Origin: an uncultured Faecalibacterium sp.
GTDB taxonomy: Bacteria > Bacillota > Clostridia > Oscillospirales > Ruminococcaceae
Assembly (NCBI GenBank): GCA_902463905.1
Contig: CABQHF010000053.1
Location: 1 to 11,076, forward strand
Length of the DNA: 11,076 bases
Reading direction: 5' to 3'
Shown: positions 1 to 6,727 of the stretch, piece after piece
Layout: each line of letters starts with the position of its first letter
Position numbering within the stretch: the first letter of the stretch is position 1
The notes under the pieces: generated by a model
What the model saw: the letters and a program-made list of their open reading frames with translations, nothing else
Databases searched by the model: none
What the model was told of the DNA's origin: nothing
Translations under genes and position numbers: made by a program

Positions 1-3
1 TAC

Positions 4-50
4 AGGCTCTCGTCTCTCAAGGTTTTCGCCTTGAAAGACGGGAGCCTTTT
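4..50 (+). terminator. Attenuator hairpin of the leu operon leader (probable 3' end of a T-box)
   Basis: Positions 4-22 pair with 29-47 around the loop TTTTCG: 19 positions, with one G-T wobble (10/41) and one C-A mismatch (16/35). A short run of four T follows (47-50). The stem lies about 45 bases upstream of the leuA ribosome binding site. A GC-rich stem whose 5' arm contains CTCGTCTCTC, followed by T residues and an amino-acid biosynthesis gene, is the typical appearance of the terminator half of Firmicute T-box leaders, where CGTCCC-like sequence follows the TGG-ACC antiterminator bulge. The specifier loop and the TGGNACC element would lie before base 1, so the T-box identity is inferred. 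The hairpin itself is seen. The short T run suggests a modest terminator. Confidence 0.7.
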
Positions 51-107
51 CGTATATCTGCCGGTTCTGGCAGCAGAAAAAGTGTAAGTTATCAGGAGGA
101 CAAAACG

Positions 108-1760
108 ATGATGGACGCTACCAAGTACGCTCCGGGTTACTACCCGGTACCCGCCGGCTACGACAGCTGGGTCAAAAAAGATCACATTGAAACCGCCCCT
201 GCCTGGTGCAGCGTGGACCTGCGCGACGGCAACCAGGCGCTGATCGTGCCCATGAGCCTTGCAGAAAAGCTGGAGTTCTTCCAGATGCTGGTGAAGATCG
301 GCTTCAAGGAGATCGAGGTGGGCTTCCCTGCTGCCAGCGAGACCGAGTACGAGTTCCTGCGCACCCTGATCGAAAAGAACATGATCCCGGAGGACGTCAC
401 CGTGCAGGTGCTGACCCAGTGCCGGGACCACATCATCCGCCGCACCTTCGAGGCCGTCAAGGGTGCTCCCCGGGCGGTGATCCACTTCTACAACTCCACC
501 TCGGTGGCCCAGCGGGAGCAGGTGTTCCACAAGAGCAAGGAAGAGATCAAGAAGATCGCCACCGACGGTGCCAAGCTGGTCAAGCAGCTCAGCGAGGAGT
601 ACGAGGGCAACTTCCTGTTCGAGTACAGCCCGGAGAGCTTCACCGGCACCGAAGTGGACTACGCCGTGGATGTGTGCAACGCCGTGCTGGACATTATGCA
701 GCCCACCCCGGACCGCCCGATGATCATCAACCTGCCGGTCACCGTGGAAATGAGCATGCCCCATGTGTATGCCAACCAGATCGAGTACTGCGACAAGCAC
801 CTGAAGTACCGTGACAGCGTCATCATCTCCACCCACCCCCACAACGACCGCGGCACCGGCGTGGCCTGCGCCGAACTGGCCGTGCTGGCCGGCGCCCAGC
901 GCGTGGAGTGCTGCCTGTTCGGCAACGGCGAGCGCACCGGCAACGTGGATGCCGTCACCCTGGCCATGAACATGTACAGCCACGGGGTAGACCCCAAGCT
1001 GGACTTTTCGGATATGCCCGGCATCTGCGCCACCTACGAGCGCGTGACCCGCATGCACATCTATGAGCGCACTCCCTACGCCGGTCAGCTGGTGTTTGCC
1101 GCCTTCTCCGGCAGCCATCAGGACGCCATCGCCAAGGGCATGGCCTACCGCAAGGAGCACGGCGAGCACCGCTGGACCTGCCCCTACATCCCGGTGGACC
1201 CCCACGACATCGGCCGCACCTACGACGCCGACGTCATCCGCATCAACAGCCAGAGCGGCAAGGGCGGCATCGGCTTTGTGCTGGAGCAGAACTACGGCTA
1301 CAACCTGCCCCCCAAGATGCGCGAGGCTCTGGGCTACAAGGTCAAGAGCGTGTCCGACCACAGCCACAAGGAGCTGAGCGCCACCGAGGTGTTGCACATC
1401 TTCGAGGACACCTTCCTCAACCGCCGCAAGCCCCTCAATGTCATCGAGGCACACTTTGCTCAGGTCAACGGCATCACCGCCACGGTCACGCTGGACCTGA
1501 ACGGCCAGCGCAAGGTGGTCACCTCGGTGGGCAACGGCCGTCTGGACGCCGTGGCCAACGCCATCCAGAGCGCTACCGGCATGGAGTTCCATCTGGAGAA
1601 CTACTCCGAGCACAGCCTGGACGAAGGCTCCACCTCCCGTGCGGCCTCCTATGTAGGCCTGACCTGGGGCGACGGCACCGTCACTTGGGGTGCCGGTACT
1701 GACACGGATATCATCGTGGCCGGTGTCAAGGCACTGGTGAGCGCCATCAATAACAAATAA
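108..1760 (+). CDS. leuA: 2-isopropylmalate synthase, long (type 2) form
   Basis: It condenses 2-ketoisovalerate with acetyl-CoA to give 2-isopropylmalate, the first committed step of leucine synthesis, in the cytoplasm. The 550-residue product has the HMG-CoA-lyase-like TIM barrel first: DLRDGNQAL at 37-45 holds the catalytic Arg39 and the metal-binding Asp40. The metal-binding HPHND follows at 243-247, and GNGERTGNV at 272-280. From about residue 430 to the end lies the C-terminal LeuA regulatory domain, which in this family mediates leucine feedback. The length, the N-terminal extension and these motifs match the yeast/mycobacterial type 2 form rather than the usual Bacillus-type enzyme of about 510 residues. 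The start at 108 is chosen because AGGAGGA at 94-100 lies seven bases before it; the adjacent ATG at 111 is possible. It heads leuACDB and is probably controlled by the attenuator upstream. Confidence 0.96.
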   Translation: MMDATKYAPGYYPVPAGYDSWVKKDHIETAPAWCSVDLRDGNQALIVPMSLAEKLEFFQMLVKIGFKEIEVGFPAASETEYEFLRTLIEKNMIPEDVTVQVLTQCRDHIIRRTFEAVKGAPRAVIHFYNSTSVAQREQVFHKSKEEIKKIATDGAKLVKQLSEEYEGNFLFEYSPESFTGTEVDYAVDVCNAVLDIMQPTPDRPMIINLPVTVEMSMPHVYANQIEYCDKHLKYRDSVIISTHPHNDRGTGVACAELAVLAGAQRVECCLFGNGERTGNVDAVTLAMNMYSHGVDPKLDFSDMPGICATYERVTRMHIYERTPYAGQLVFAAFSGSHQDAIAKGMAYRKEHGEHRWTCPYIPVDPHDIGRTYDADVIRINSQSGKGGIGFVLEQNYGYNLPPKMREALGYKVKSVSDHSHKELSATEVLHIFEDTFLNRRKPLNVIEAHFAQVNGITATVTLDLNGQRKVVTSVGNGRLDAVANAIQSATGMEFHLENYSEHSLDEGSTSRAASYVGLTWGDGTVTWGAGTDTDIIVAGVKALVSAINNK

Positions 1761-1770
1761 CATCCTCGCC

Positions 1771-1871
1771 CTCTCCGTCAGTTCGCTTTGCTCACTGCCA
1801 CCTCTCCCAAAGGGAGAGGCCTTGGCAAAGAGCTGAAGTTTGCGTGGACTGCCAGAGGATTTGACGGAGAG
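1771..1871. repeat. Palindromic intergenic element between leuA and leuC
   Basis: The 148-base gap between leuA and leuC holds an ordered palindromic structure. CTCTCCGTCA at 1771-1780 is an exact inverted copy of TGACGGAGAG at 1862-1871. Inside is a perfect hairpin, CCTCTCCC (1801-1808), loop AAA, GGGAGAGG (1812-1819). TGCCA (1796-1800) can also pair with TGGCA (1823-1827). ACTGCCA occurs twice (1794-1800 and 1848-1854). No T run follows, so it does not look like a simple terminator. Short inverted ends, an inner palindrome and no coding capacity suggest a dispersed intergenic repeat, similar in style to those common in Faecalibacterium-type genomes (from memory, unchecked). It may act as an RNA processing or stability element within the operon. 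Confidence 0.6.
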
Positions 1872-1908
1872 AGCAAGCCGCCTATCAGTATAAAAGGAGA
1901 GTATCACC

Positions 1909-3168
1909 ATGGGAATGACCCTGACGCAGAAGATCCTTGCCGCACATGCCGGGCTTGCCGAGGTCAAGGCAGGCCAGCTCATCAACGCAAAGCTGGACAT
2001 CGTGCTGGGCAACGACATCACCACCCCCGTCGCCATCAACGAGTTTGAGCGCGCCGGTTTCGACAGCGTGTTCGACAAAGAGCACATCGCCATCGTGCTG
2101 GACCACTTTGTGCCCAACAAGGACATCAAGAGTGCCACCCAGTCCAAGCAGTGCCGCGAGTTCGCCAACAAATACGATATCCTCAACTTCTACGATGTGG
2201 GCCAGATGGGCATCGAGCACGCCCTGCTGCCCGAAAAAGGCATCGTCACTGCCGGTGACTGCGTCATCGGTGCGGACAGCCACACCTGCACCTACGGTGC
2301 ACTGGGTGCCTTCTCCACCGGCGTTGGCTCCACCGACATGGCCGCCGGTATGGCCACCGGCATGGCATGGTTCAAGGTGCCCTCTGCCATCAAGTTTGTG
2401 CTCAAGGGCAAGTTCAGCCCCCGCGTGTCCGGCAAGGACCTGATCCTGCACATCATCGGCATGATCGGTGTGGACGGTGCCCTGTACAAGAGCATGGAGT
2501 TCACCGGCCCCGGCGTTGCCTCCTTGACCATGGACGACCGCCTGTGCATCTGCAACATGGCCATCGAGGCCGGTGCCAAGAACGGCATCTTCCCGGTGGA
2601 CGAGGTGACCAAAGCCTACCTCAAGGGCCGCAGCCAGCGTGAGCCGGTGTATTACGAAGCCGACCCGGATGCCGAATACGAAAAGACCATTGAGATCGAC
2701 CTGTCCGCTCTGGAGCCCACCGTCAGCTACCCGCACCTGCCGGAGAACACCCACCTCGCCAGTGAGGGCAAGGAGATCAGAATTGACCAGGTGGTCATCG
2801 GCAGCTGCACCAACGGCCGCCTGGAGGACATGGAAGCTGCTTACAATGTGCTCAAGGGCAAGCACATCGCCAAGGGCGTGCGCGGCATCATCATCCCCGC
2901 CACCATGGCCGTGTACAAGGAGTGCATCCTGCGCGGCTGGACCACCGCCTTCATCGATGCAGGCTGCATCGTGTCCACCCCCACCTGCGGCCCCTGTCTG
3001 GGCGGCTACATGGGCATTCTGGCCGAGGGCGAGCGCTGCGTTTCCACCACCAACCGCAACTTTGTGGGCCGCATGGGCCATGTGAAGAGCGAGGTCTACC
3101 TGGCTTCTCCCGCCACCGCCGCCGCCAGCGCCCTCACCGGCTATATCACCGACCCCCGCACGGTCTGA
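1909..3168 (+). CDS. leuC: 3-isopropylmalate dehydratase, large subunit
   Basis: With LeuD it isomerises 2-isopropylmalate to 3-isopropylmalate by dehydration and rehydration, using a [4Fe-4S] cluster. The 419-residue product is an aconitase-superfamily protein. The three cluster ligands are visible: Cys300 in GSCTNGR, and Cys360 and Cys363 in CGPCLGG. GADSHTCTYG and the GSTDMA motif of the active site are also present. The length matches the shorter archaeal/clostridial form of LeuC (about 420) rather than the enterobacterial form (about 466). AAAAGGAGAG at 1892-1901 is the ribosome binding site for the ATG at 1909. Two residues in there is another ATG, but the spacing favours the first. The next gene, leuD, starts 18 bases after the stop, as expected for subunits of one enzyme. 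Confidence 0.96.
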   Translation: MGMTLTQKILAAHAGLAEVKAGQLINAKLDIVLGNDITTPVAINEFERAGFDSVFDKEHIAIVLDHFVPNKDIKSATQSKQCREFANKYDILNFYDVGQMGIEHALLPEKGIVTAGDCVIGADSHTCTYGALGAFSTGVGSTDMAAGMATGMAWFKVPSAIKFVLKGKFSPRVSGKDLILHIIGMIGVDGALYKSMEFTGPGVASLTMDDRLCICNMAIEAGAKNGIFPVDEVTKAYLKGRSQREPVYYEADPDAEYEKTIEIDLSALEPTVSYPHLPENTHLASEGKEIRIDQVVIGSCTNGRLEDMEAAYNVLKGKHIAKGVRGIIIPATMAVYKECILRGWTTAFIDAGCIVSTPTCGPCLGGYMGILAEGERCVSTTNRNFVGRMGHVKSEVYLASPATAAASALTGYITDPRTV

Positions 3169-3186
3169 TCGGAAAGGAGAGCAACA

Positions 3187-3675
3187 ATGAACGCAAAAGG
3201 TTCTGTTTTCAAATACCCGGATAACGTGGACACCGATGTTATCATCCCGGCCCGCCACCTGAACACCCAGGACGCCAAGGAGCTGGCCAGCCACTGCATG
3301 GAGGACATCGACAAGGATTTCGTCAAGAACGTGAAGGACGGCGACATCATGGTGGGCGGCTGGAACTTCGGCTGCGGCTCCTCCCGGGAGCATGCGCCCC
3401 TGTGCATCAAGACCGCCGGCATCTCGGTGGTCATCGCCAAGAGCTTTGCCCGCATCTTCTACCGCAACAGCATCAACATCGGCCTGCCCATCATGGAGTG
3501 CCCCGAAGCCGTGGATGCCATCAGCGCAGGCGACACCGTGAGCGTGGACTTTGACACCGGCGTCATCACCGACGAGACCAACGGCAAGGTGTTCCACGCC
3601 GAGCCGTTCCCGCCGTTCATCCAGGAGATCATCTCTGCCGGCGGCCTGATGAAGTCGATCAAGGCAAAGAAGTAA
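3187..3675 (+). CDS. leuD: 3-isopropylmalate dehydratase, small subunit
   Basis: This is the swivelling-domain partner of LeuC. It completes the active site of isopropylmalate isomerase and contributes to substrate recognition. The 162-residue product is typical of the stand-alone short LeuD. Signature segments are NFGCGSSREHAP at 60-71 and SFARIFYRNSINIGLP beginning at 86. Asp15 and the VIIPARHL segment near the N-terminus are also family features. GGAAAGGAGAG at 3171-3181 is an unambiguous ribosome binding site. The gene sits tightly between leuC (18 bases) and leuB (10 bases), so translation is probably coupled across the three. Confidence 0.96.
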   Translation: MNAKGSVFKYPDNVDTDVIIPARHLNTQDAKELASHCMEDIDKDFVKNVKDGDIMVGGWNFGCGSSREHAPLCIKTAGISVVIAKSFARIFYRNSINIGLPIMECPEAVDAISAGDTVSVDFDTGVITDETNGKVFHAEPFPPFIQEIISAGGLMKSIKAKK

Positions 3676-3685
3676 GGAGAAACCA

Positions 3686-4759
3686 ATGGAAAAGAACATT
3701 GCTGTCATCTGGGGCGACTGCTCCAGCCCGGAGATCGTCAAGCAGACCATCCGCGTGCTGGACAAGGTGGCCGAAAAGTACGGCCACACCTTCCACTACA
3801 CCGACGCCGCCATGGGCGGTGAAGCCATCGACAAATACGGCGCCCCCCTGCCCCAGCACGAGCTGGACAAGTGCCTGGCTGCCGACAGCGTTCTGCTGGG
3901 CGCCGTGGGCGGCCCCAAGTGGGAGGGCCTGCCCGGTGAGCAGCGCCCGGAAAAGGGTCTGCTGCGCCTGCGCGCCGGCATGGGCCTGTATTCCAACAAC
4001 CGCCCGGCCAAGATCTGGCCCCAGCTGGCTCCGGCCAGCCCCCTGAAGCCGGAGATCGTGGCACAGGGCATCGACTTCATCATCGTGCGTGAGCTCATCG
4101 GCGGTGTATACTTCGGCAGCCATGAGACCCACACGCTGGAAAACGGCGAGAAGCAGGCCATCGATTCCATGCCCTACTCCGAGCACGAGATCGAGCGCAT
4201 CGGCCGCATCGGCTTTGAGACCGCTCAGAAGCGCCGCAAGAAGCTGTGCTGTGTGGACAAGGCAAACGTGCTGGACACCAGCCGCCTGTGGCGCAGCGTG
4301 ATGCACCGTCTGCAGGCCGAGTACCCGGACGTGGAATACAGCGAGATGTTCGTGGACAACTGCGCCATGCAGATCGTCAAGAACCCCGCCCAGTTCGACG
4401 TCATCGTCACCGAGAACATGTTCGGCGACATCCTGTCCGACGAGGCTTCCATGATCACCGGCTCCATCGGCATGATTCCGTCCTCCAGCCTGGGCGACGG
4501 CACCCGCGGCCTGTACGAGCCCATCCACGGTTCTGCCCCCGACATTGCAGGCAAGGACATCGTCAACCCCACCGCCTGCATCCTGTCCGCTGCCATGATG
4601 CTGCGCTACTCCTTCGGCATGACCGAGGAGGCCGATGCCATCGAGAATGCCGTGAACAAGGTGCTGGACAAGGGCCTGCGCACCGCCGACAACATGAGCG
4701 AGGGCTGCACCTGCCTGGGCTGCACCGCCATGGGCGACGCCATCCTGGCGGAGATCTGA
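3686..4759 (+). CDS. leuB: 3-isopropylmalate dehydrogenase
   Basis: It oxidises and decarboxylates 3-isopropylmalate with NAD+ to 2-ketoisocaproate, the third leucine-specific step. The 357-residue product has the family's substrate arginines (Arg96 and Arg106 in the LRLRAGMGLYSNNRPA segment, and Arg135 in VREL). It also has Lys192 in VDKANVL, metal-binding Asp248 and Asp252 in GDILSDEA, and GSIGMIPSSSLG followed by the EPIHGSAPDIAG cofactor loop. The N-terminal loop is unusual: where relatives read PGDGIGPE, this protein reads WGDCSSPE at 9-16. The C-terminus is also cysteine-rich (EGCTCLGCTAMG). All catalytic residues that I can place are present, so I expect an active enzyme. The ribosome binding site AAGGAGA (3674-3680) overlaps the leuD stop codon. 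Confidence 0.94.
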   Translation: MEKNIAVIWGDCSSPEIVKQTIRVLDKVAEKYGHTFHYTDAAMGGEAIDKYGAPLPQHELDKCLAADSVLLGAVGGPKWEGLPGEQRPEKGLLRLRAGMGLYSNNRPAKIWPQLAPASPLKPEIVAQGIDFIIVRELIGGVYFGSHETHTLENGEKQAIDSMPYSEHEIERIGRIGFETAQKRRKKLCCVDKANVLDTSRLWRSVMHRLQAEYPDVEYSEMFVDNCAMQIVKNPAQFDVIVTENMFGDILSDEASMITGSIGMIPSSSLGDGTRGLYEPIHGSAPDIAGKDIVNPTACILSAAMMLRYSFGMTEEADAIENAVNKVLDKGLRTADNMSEGCTCLGCTAMGDAILAEI

Positions 4760-4775
4760 TTTTTTCCACAACAGC

Positions 4776-4813
4776 AAAAAGGAGCGGTTCCCTGCGGAGC
4801 CGCTCCTTTTTTT
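4776..4813. terminator. Two-way terminator between leuB and upp
   Basis: Positions 4776-4791 pair with 4796-4811 around the loop CTGC. The stem has 16 pairs with one G-T wobble, and its core is GGAGCGG/CCGCTCC. Seven T (4807-4813) follow on the plus strand, ending the leu operon 17 bases after the leuB stop. On the minus strand the A run at 4776-4780 supplies five T after the stem, so the same structure can end transcription from upp, whose stop is at 4829-4831. Confidence 0.9.
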
Positions 4814-4828
4814 GCGTGTAAATGAGAT

Positions 4829-5455
4829 TTATTTTGTGCCGTAGATACGGTCGCCGGCGTCGCCCAGACCGGGAACGATGTAGCCGTTTTCGTTCAGGTG
4901 GTCGTCCTGTGCGCCGAGGTAGATATCCACATCAGGGTGTGCCTCGTGCAGAGCCTTGATGCCTTCCGGAGCTGCGATCAGGCCGATGAACTTGATGCGC
5001 TTTGCGCCATGCTTCTTGATCTGGGTGATAGCATCAATGGCGCTGCCGCCGGTCGCCAGCATCGGATCCAGGACCAGAACATCACGCTCTGCAATGTCCT
5101 GCGGCAGCTTGCAGAAGTACTCCACGGGCTGCAGGGTCTCCTCGTCGCGGTACAGGCCGATGAAGCCCACCTTTGCAGCGGGCAGCAGGGTCAGCATACC
5201 GTCCAGCATACCCATGCCTGCGCGCAGGATGGGCACCAGAGCCAGCTTGCGGCCAGCCAGCACCTTGGTCTTTGCCATGGTGATGGGCGTCTCGATCTCC
5301 ACCTCTTCCAGAGGCAGGTCACGGGTCGCTTCGTAGCACAGCAGAGTTGCGATCTCGCCAACGAGGTCACGGAACTCCTTGGTGCCAGTCTGCTTGTTGC
5401 GCAGAATGCTCAGCTTGTGCTGCAGCAGCGGATGCTCAACGATCATCGGGGTCAT
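4829..5455 (-). CDS. upp: Uracil phosphoribosyltransferase
   Basis: It converts uracil and PRPP to UMP in pyrimidine salvage and acts in the cytoplasm. The 208-residue product matches the usual length of about 209. The PRPP-binding loop is VLVLDPMLATGGSA at 126-139. The C-terminal uracil-binding stretch GYIVPGLGDAGDRIYGTK closes the protein, and VPILRAGMGM at 74-83 is also a family signature. The reading frame stays open further upstream. The start is placed at the ATG complementary to 5453-5455 because AAGGAGCG precedes it at proper spacing (complement of 5463-5470) and the homologous N-terminus (EHPLLQHKL) begins here. It lies 49 bases after tsaB with no terminator between, so it is probably cotranscribed with tsaE and tsaB. 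I saw no separate strong promoter. Confidence 0.96.
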   Translation of the reverse strand: MTPMIVEHPLLQHKLSILRNKQTGTKEFRDLVGEIATLLCYEATRDLPLEEVEIETPITMAKTKVLAGRKLALVPILRAGMGMLDGMLTLLPAAKVGFIGLYRDEETLQPVEYFCKLPQDIAERDVLVLDPMLATGGSAIDAITQIKKHGAKRIKFIGLIAAPEGIKALHEAHPDVDIYLGAQDDHLNENGYIVPGLGDAGDRIYGTK

Positions 5456-5504
5456 AAAAACACGCTCCTTATTTTCAATAGATCCATTTCTATCGGATAC
5501 GACG

Positions 5505-6212
5505 TTATGCTTTTGCGGCAGCCTCGGCGGCAAGGCGCTCGGCGCGCTCCCGCTCGGCCTGGCTCAGGCGGTGGTAATCCGGCAGCAGGGCCTCCGGCAG
5601 GACAGCCTGCCCGGCTTCGGCCATCTGCTTTGCCACCAGCGCCACCGCTGCGGCGCGGCCGCCCCGCAGCGCCGGGGGCGTTTCAAGCACGCCCGGCACA
5701 CCGCCGTATTTATTATAGCACAGAGATGCGCCATCACCAACAAAAAACAGGGGTTTTTTGCAATTTTCTACAAATTGGGCAAGGTCTGCCACGGCACGGG
5801 CATCGTCCTCCATCAGACGCTGGTGGGTGGCCAGATCAAATGCAGCGCTGTACACCTGCGCACGGCGGGCATCCAGTGCGCAGAGCACCGTGCCCTCGCC
5901 GGTATGGGCAGCTGCCAGCGCTTCCAGCGTGGAGACCGGTGCGCACAGTGTCTCCCGCGGGAAAGCCAGACCCTTGACGGCGGCCAGACCGATGCGCAGG
6001 CCGGTAAAGCTGCCGGGGCCTGCATTCACGCCATAGAGGTCGATGTCGGCACAGGTCATACCGCAGGTCTTGAGGCAGGTGTCGATCATCGGCATCAGTG
6101 TCTCGCTGTGGGTCATGCCCGCGTCCAGATAGACCTCATACAGCAGGCGGTCGTCCTGCATCAGGGCCACGCCCGCCGTCTTGCCGGCGGTATCCACGGC
6201 CAGAATGTTCAT
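5505..6212 (-). CDS. tsaB: tRNA t6A37 modification factor TsaB
   Basis: TsaB is the ASKHA-fold partner that dimerises with TsaD and, with TsaE, transfers the threonylcarbamoyl group to A37 of ANN-decoding tRNAs. The 235-residue product starts MNILAVDTAGKTAGVAL, the N-terminal nucleotide-fold strand. It carries the family signature GPGSFTGLRIG at 65-75, followed by AAVKGLAF. The first two-thirds is well conserved. The alanine/arginine-rich end (from about residue 210) is not a conserved feature. Its ATG overlaps the tsaE stop by four bases, which implies coupled translation. TsaD and the L-threonylcarbamoyl-AMP synthase TsaC/Sua5 are not in the window. Confidence 0.95.
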   Translation of the reverse strand: MNILAVDTAGKTAGVALMQDDRLLYEVYLDAGMTHSETLMPMIDTCLKTCGMTCADIDLYGVNAGPGSFTGLRIGLAAVKGLAFPRETLCAPVSTLEALAAAHTGEGTVLCALDARRAQVYSAAFDLATHQRLMEDDARAVADLAQFVENCKKPLFFVGDGASLCYNKYGGVPGVLETPPALRGGRAAAVALVAKQMAEAGQAVLPEALLPDYHRLSQAERERAERLAAEAAAKA

Positions 6213-6634
6213 ACTTCCACCCCCTCGATGGTGATCTTGCGGGTGTTCTCGTCCACCCGCTCAATGTTCACATGGATCGGCTGCTCCAGTTCCAACAGAT
6301 CGGCGAAGTTCTCGCTCCACTCTGCCGCCACGATGGCACCCTGATCCAGATAGTCATAGAACCCGGCCGCGCACAGATCGTTCTCGGTAGAGATGCGGTA
6401 CAGGTCAAAGTGGGCCAGCGGCCGCGGCCCGCGGTAATAGTTCACAATGGCAAAGGTGGGGCTGCTCACCGGGTCGGTGCAGCCCAGACCCTCGGCCAGC
6501 CCCTCGGTAAAGGCCGTTTTGCCTGCGCCCAGCCCGCCGGTAAAGGCAATGAGTGCCCCCGGCTGCAGCACGGCCGCCATACGCTTGCCCAGCGCCACCG
6601 TCTCGGCGCGAGAATGGGTGATATATTCCGCCAT
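6209..6634 (-). CDS. tsaE: tRNA t6A37 modification ATPase TsaE
   Basis: TsaE is the small P-loop ATPase that drives turnover of the TsaB-TsaD complex in threonylcarbamoyladenosine synthesis. With the start used here the product has 141 residues. The Walker A motif is GGLGAGKT at 33-40, where relatives often read GDLGAGKT. The switch-like VSSPTF is at 56-61, HFDLYR at 75-80, and Glu105-Trp106 lies in the EWSE segment, all usual for the family. The frame is open to an ATG at 6715, but that would start upstream of the promoter and hairpin described below. The ATG at 6634 has GGGAGG eight bases before it (complement of 6643-6648) and gives the normal N-terminus. It overlaps tsaB by four bases. 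Confidence 0.94.
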   Translation of the reverse strand: MAEYITHSRAETVALGKRMAAVLQPGALIAFTGGLGAGKTAFTEGLAEGLGCTDPVSSPTFAIVNYYRGPRPLAHFDLYRISTENDLCAAGFYDYLDQGAIVAAEWSENFADLLELEQPIHVNIERVDENTRKITIEGVEV

Positions 6635-6655
6635 GGAGTTTCCCTCCCAGTTATC

Positions 6656-6686
6656 AAAAAAGGATGGCAGTGCTCTGCCATCCCTT
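6656..6686 (-). terminator. Terminator of the secreted caspase-like gene, lying in the tsaE leader
   Basis: Read on the minus strand, GGATGGCAG (complement of 6675-6683) pairs perfectly with CTGCCATCC (complement of 6662-6670) around the loop AGCA. Three more pairs extend the stem, one of them a wobble. Six T follow at once (complement of 6656-6661). It lies 42 bases after the stop of the secreted protein and ends 21 bases before the tsaE start, so it would end that upstream transcript. It overlaps the start region of the tsaE promoter. Confidence 0.85.
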
Positions 6687-6715
6687 AGTATAGTATAATT
6701 TTTGCAAAAGCGCAA
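6687..6715 (-). promoter_or_regulatory. Sigma-A-type promoter for tsaE-tsaB(-upp)
   Basis: On the minus strand TTGCGC (complement of 6710-6715) is followed after 17 bases by TATACT (complement of 6687-6692). A second TATACT overlaps at 6692-6697 but has no good -35 partner. Transcription would begin near 6680, that is, inside the 5' arm of the terminator hairpin at 6659-6686. Transcripts from this promoter would therefore lack much of that arm and should escape termination. Confidence 0.65.
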
Positions 6716-6727
6716 TGCCAGCTTTGC

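Noticed and set aside
1801..1819. The inner hairpin between leuA and leuC as a Rho-independent terminator.
   Set aside because: It is followed by GCCTTGGC and not by a T run, and the operon continues with a good ribosome binding site.
1885..3789. A long open frame on the minus strand (634 codons) opposite leuC and leuD.
   Set aside because: It is rich in His, Ala, Gly, Asp and Val with no known domain. Such frames arise opposite genes with strong GC at third positions, and leuC and leuD are certain.
3659..4777. A 372-codon open frame on the minus strand opposite leuB.
   Set aside because: Same antisense composition artefact. It has no ribosome binding site, and it begins inside the leuB terminator.
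5456..5504. A separate promoter or terminator between tsaB and upp.
   Set aside because: Only a weak 5-base stem (ATAGA/TCTAT) is visible, with no T run and no convincing -35/-10 pair.
4898..6344. Two long plus-strand frames (4898-5977 and 5379-6344) opposite upp, tsaB and tsaE.
   Set aside because: They are mirror frames of well-supported minus-strand genes, and their translations have no recognisable domain.
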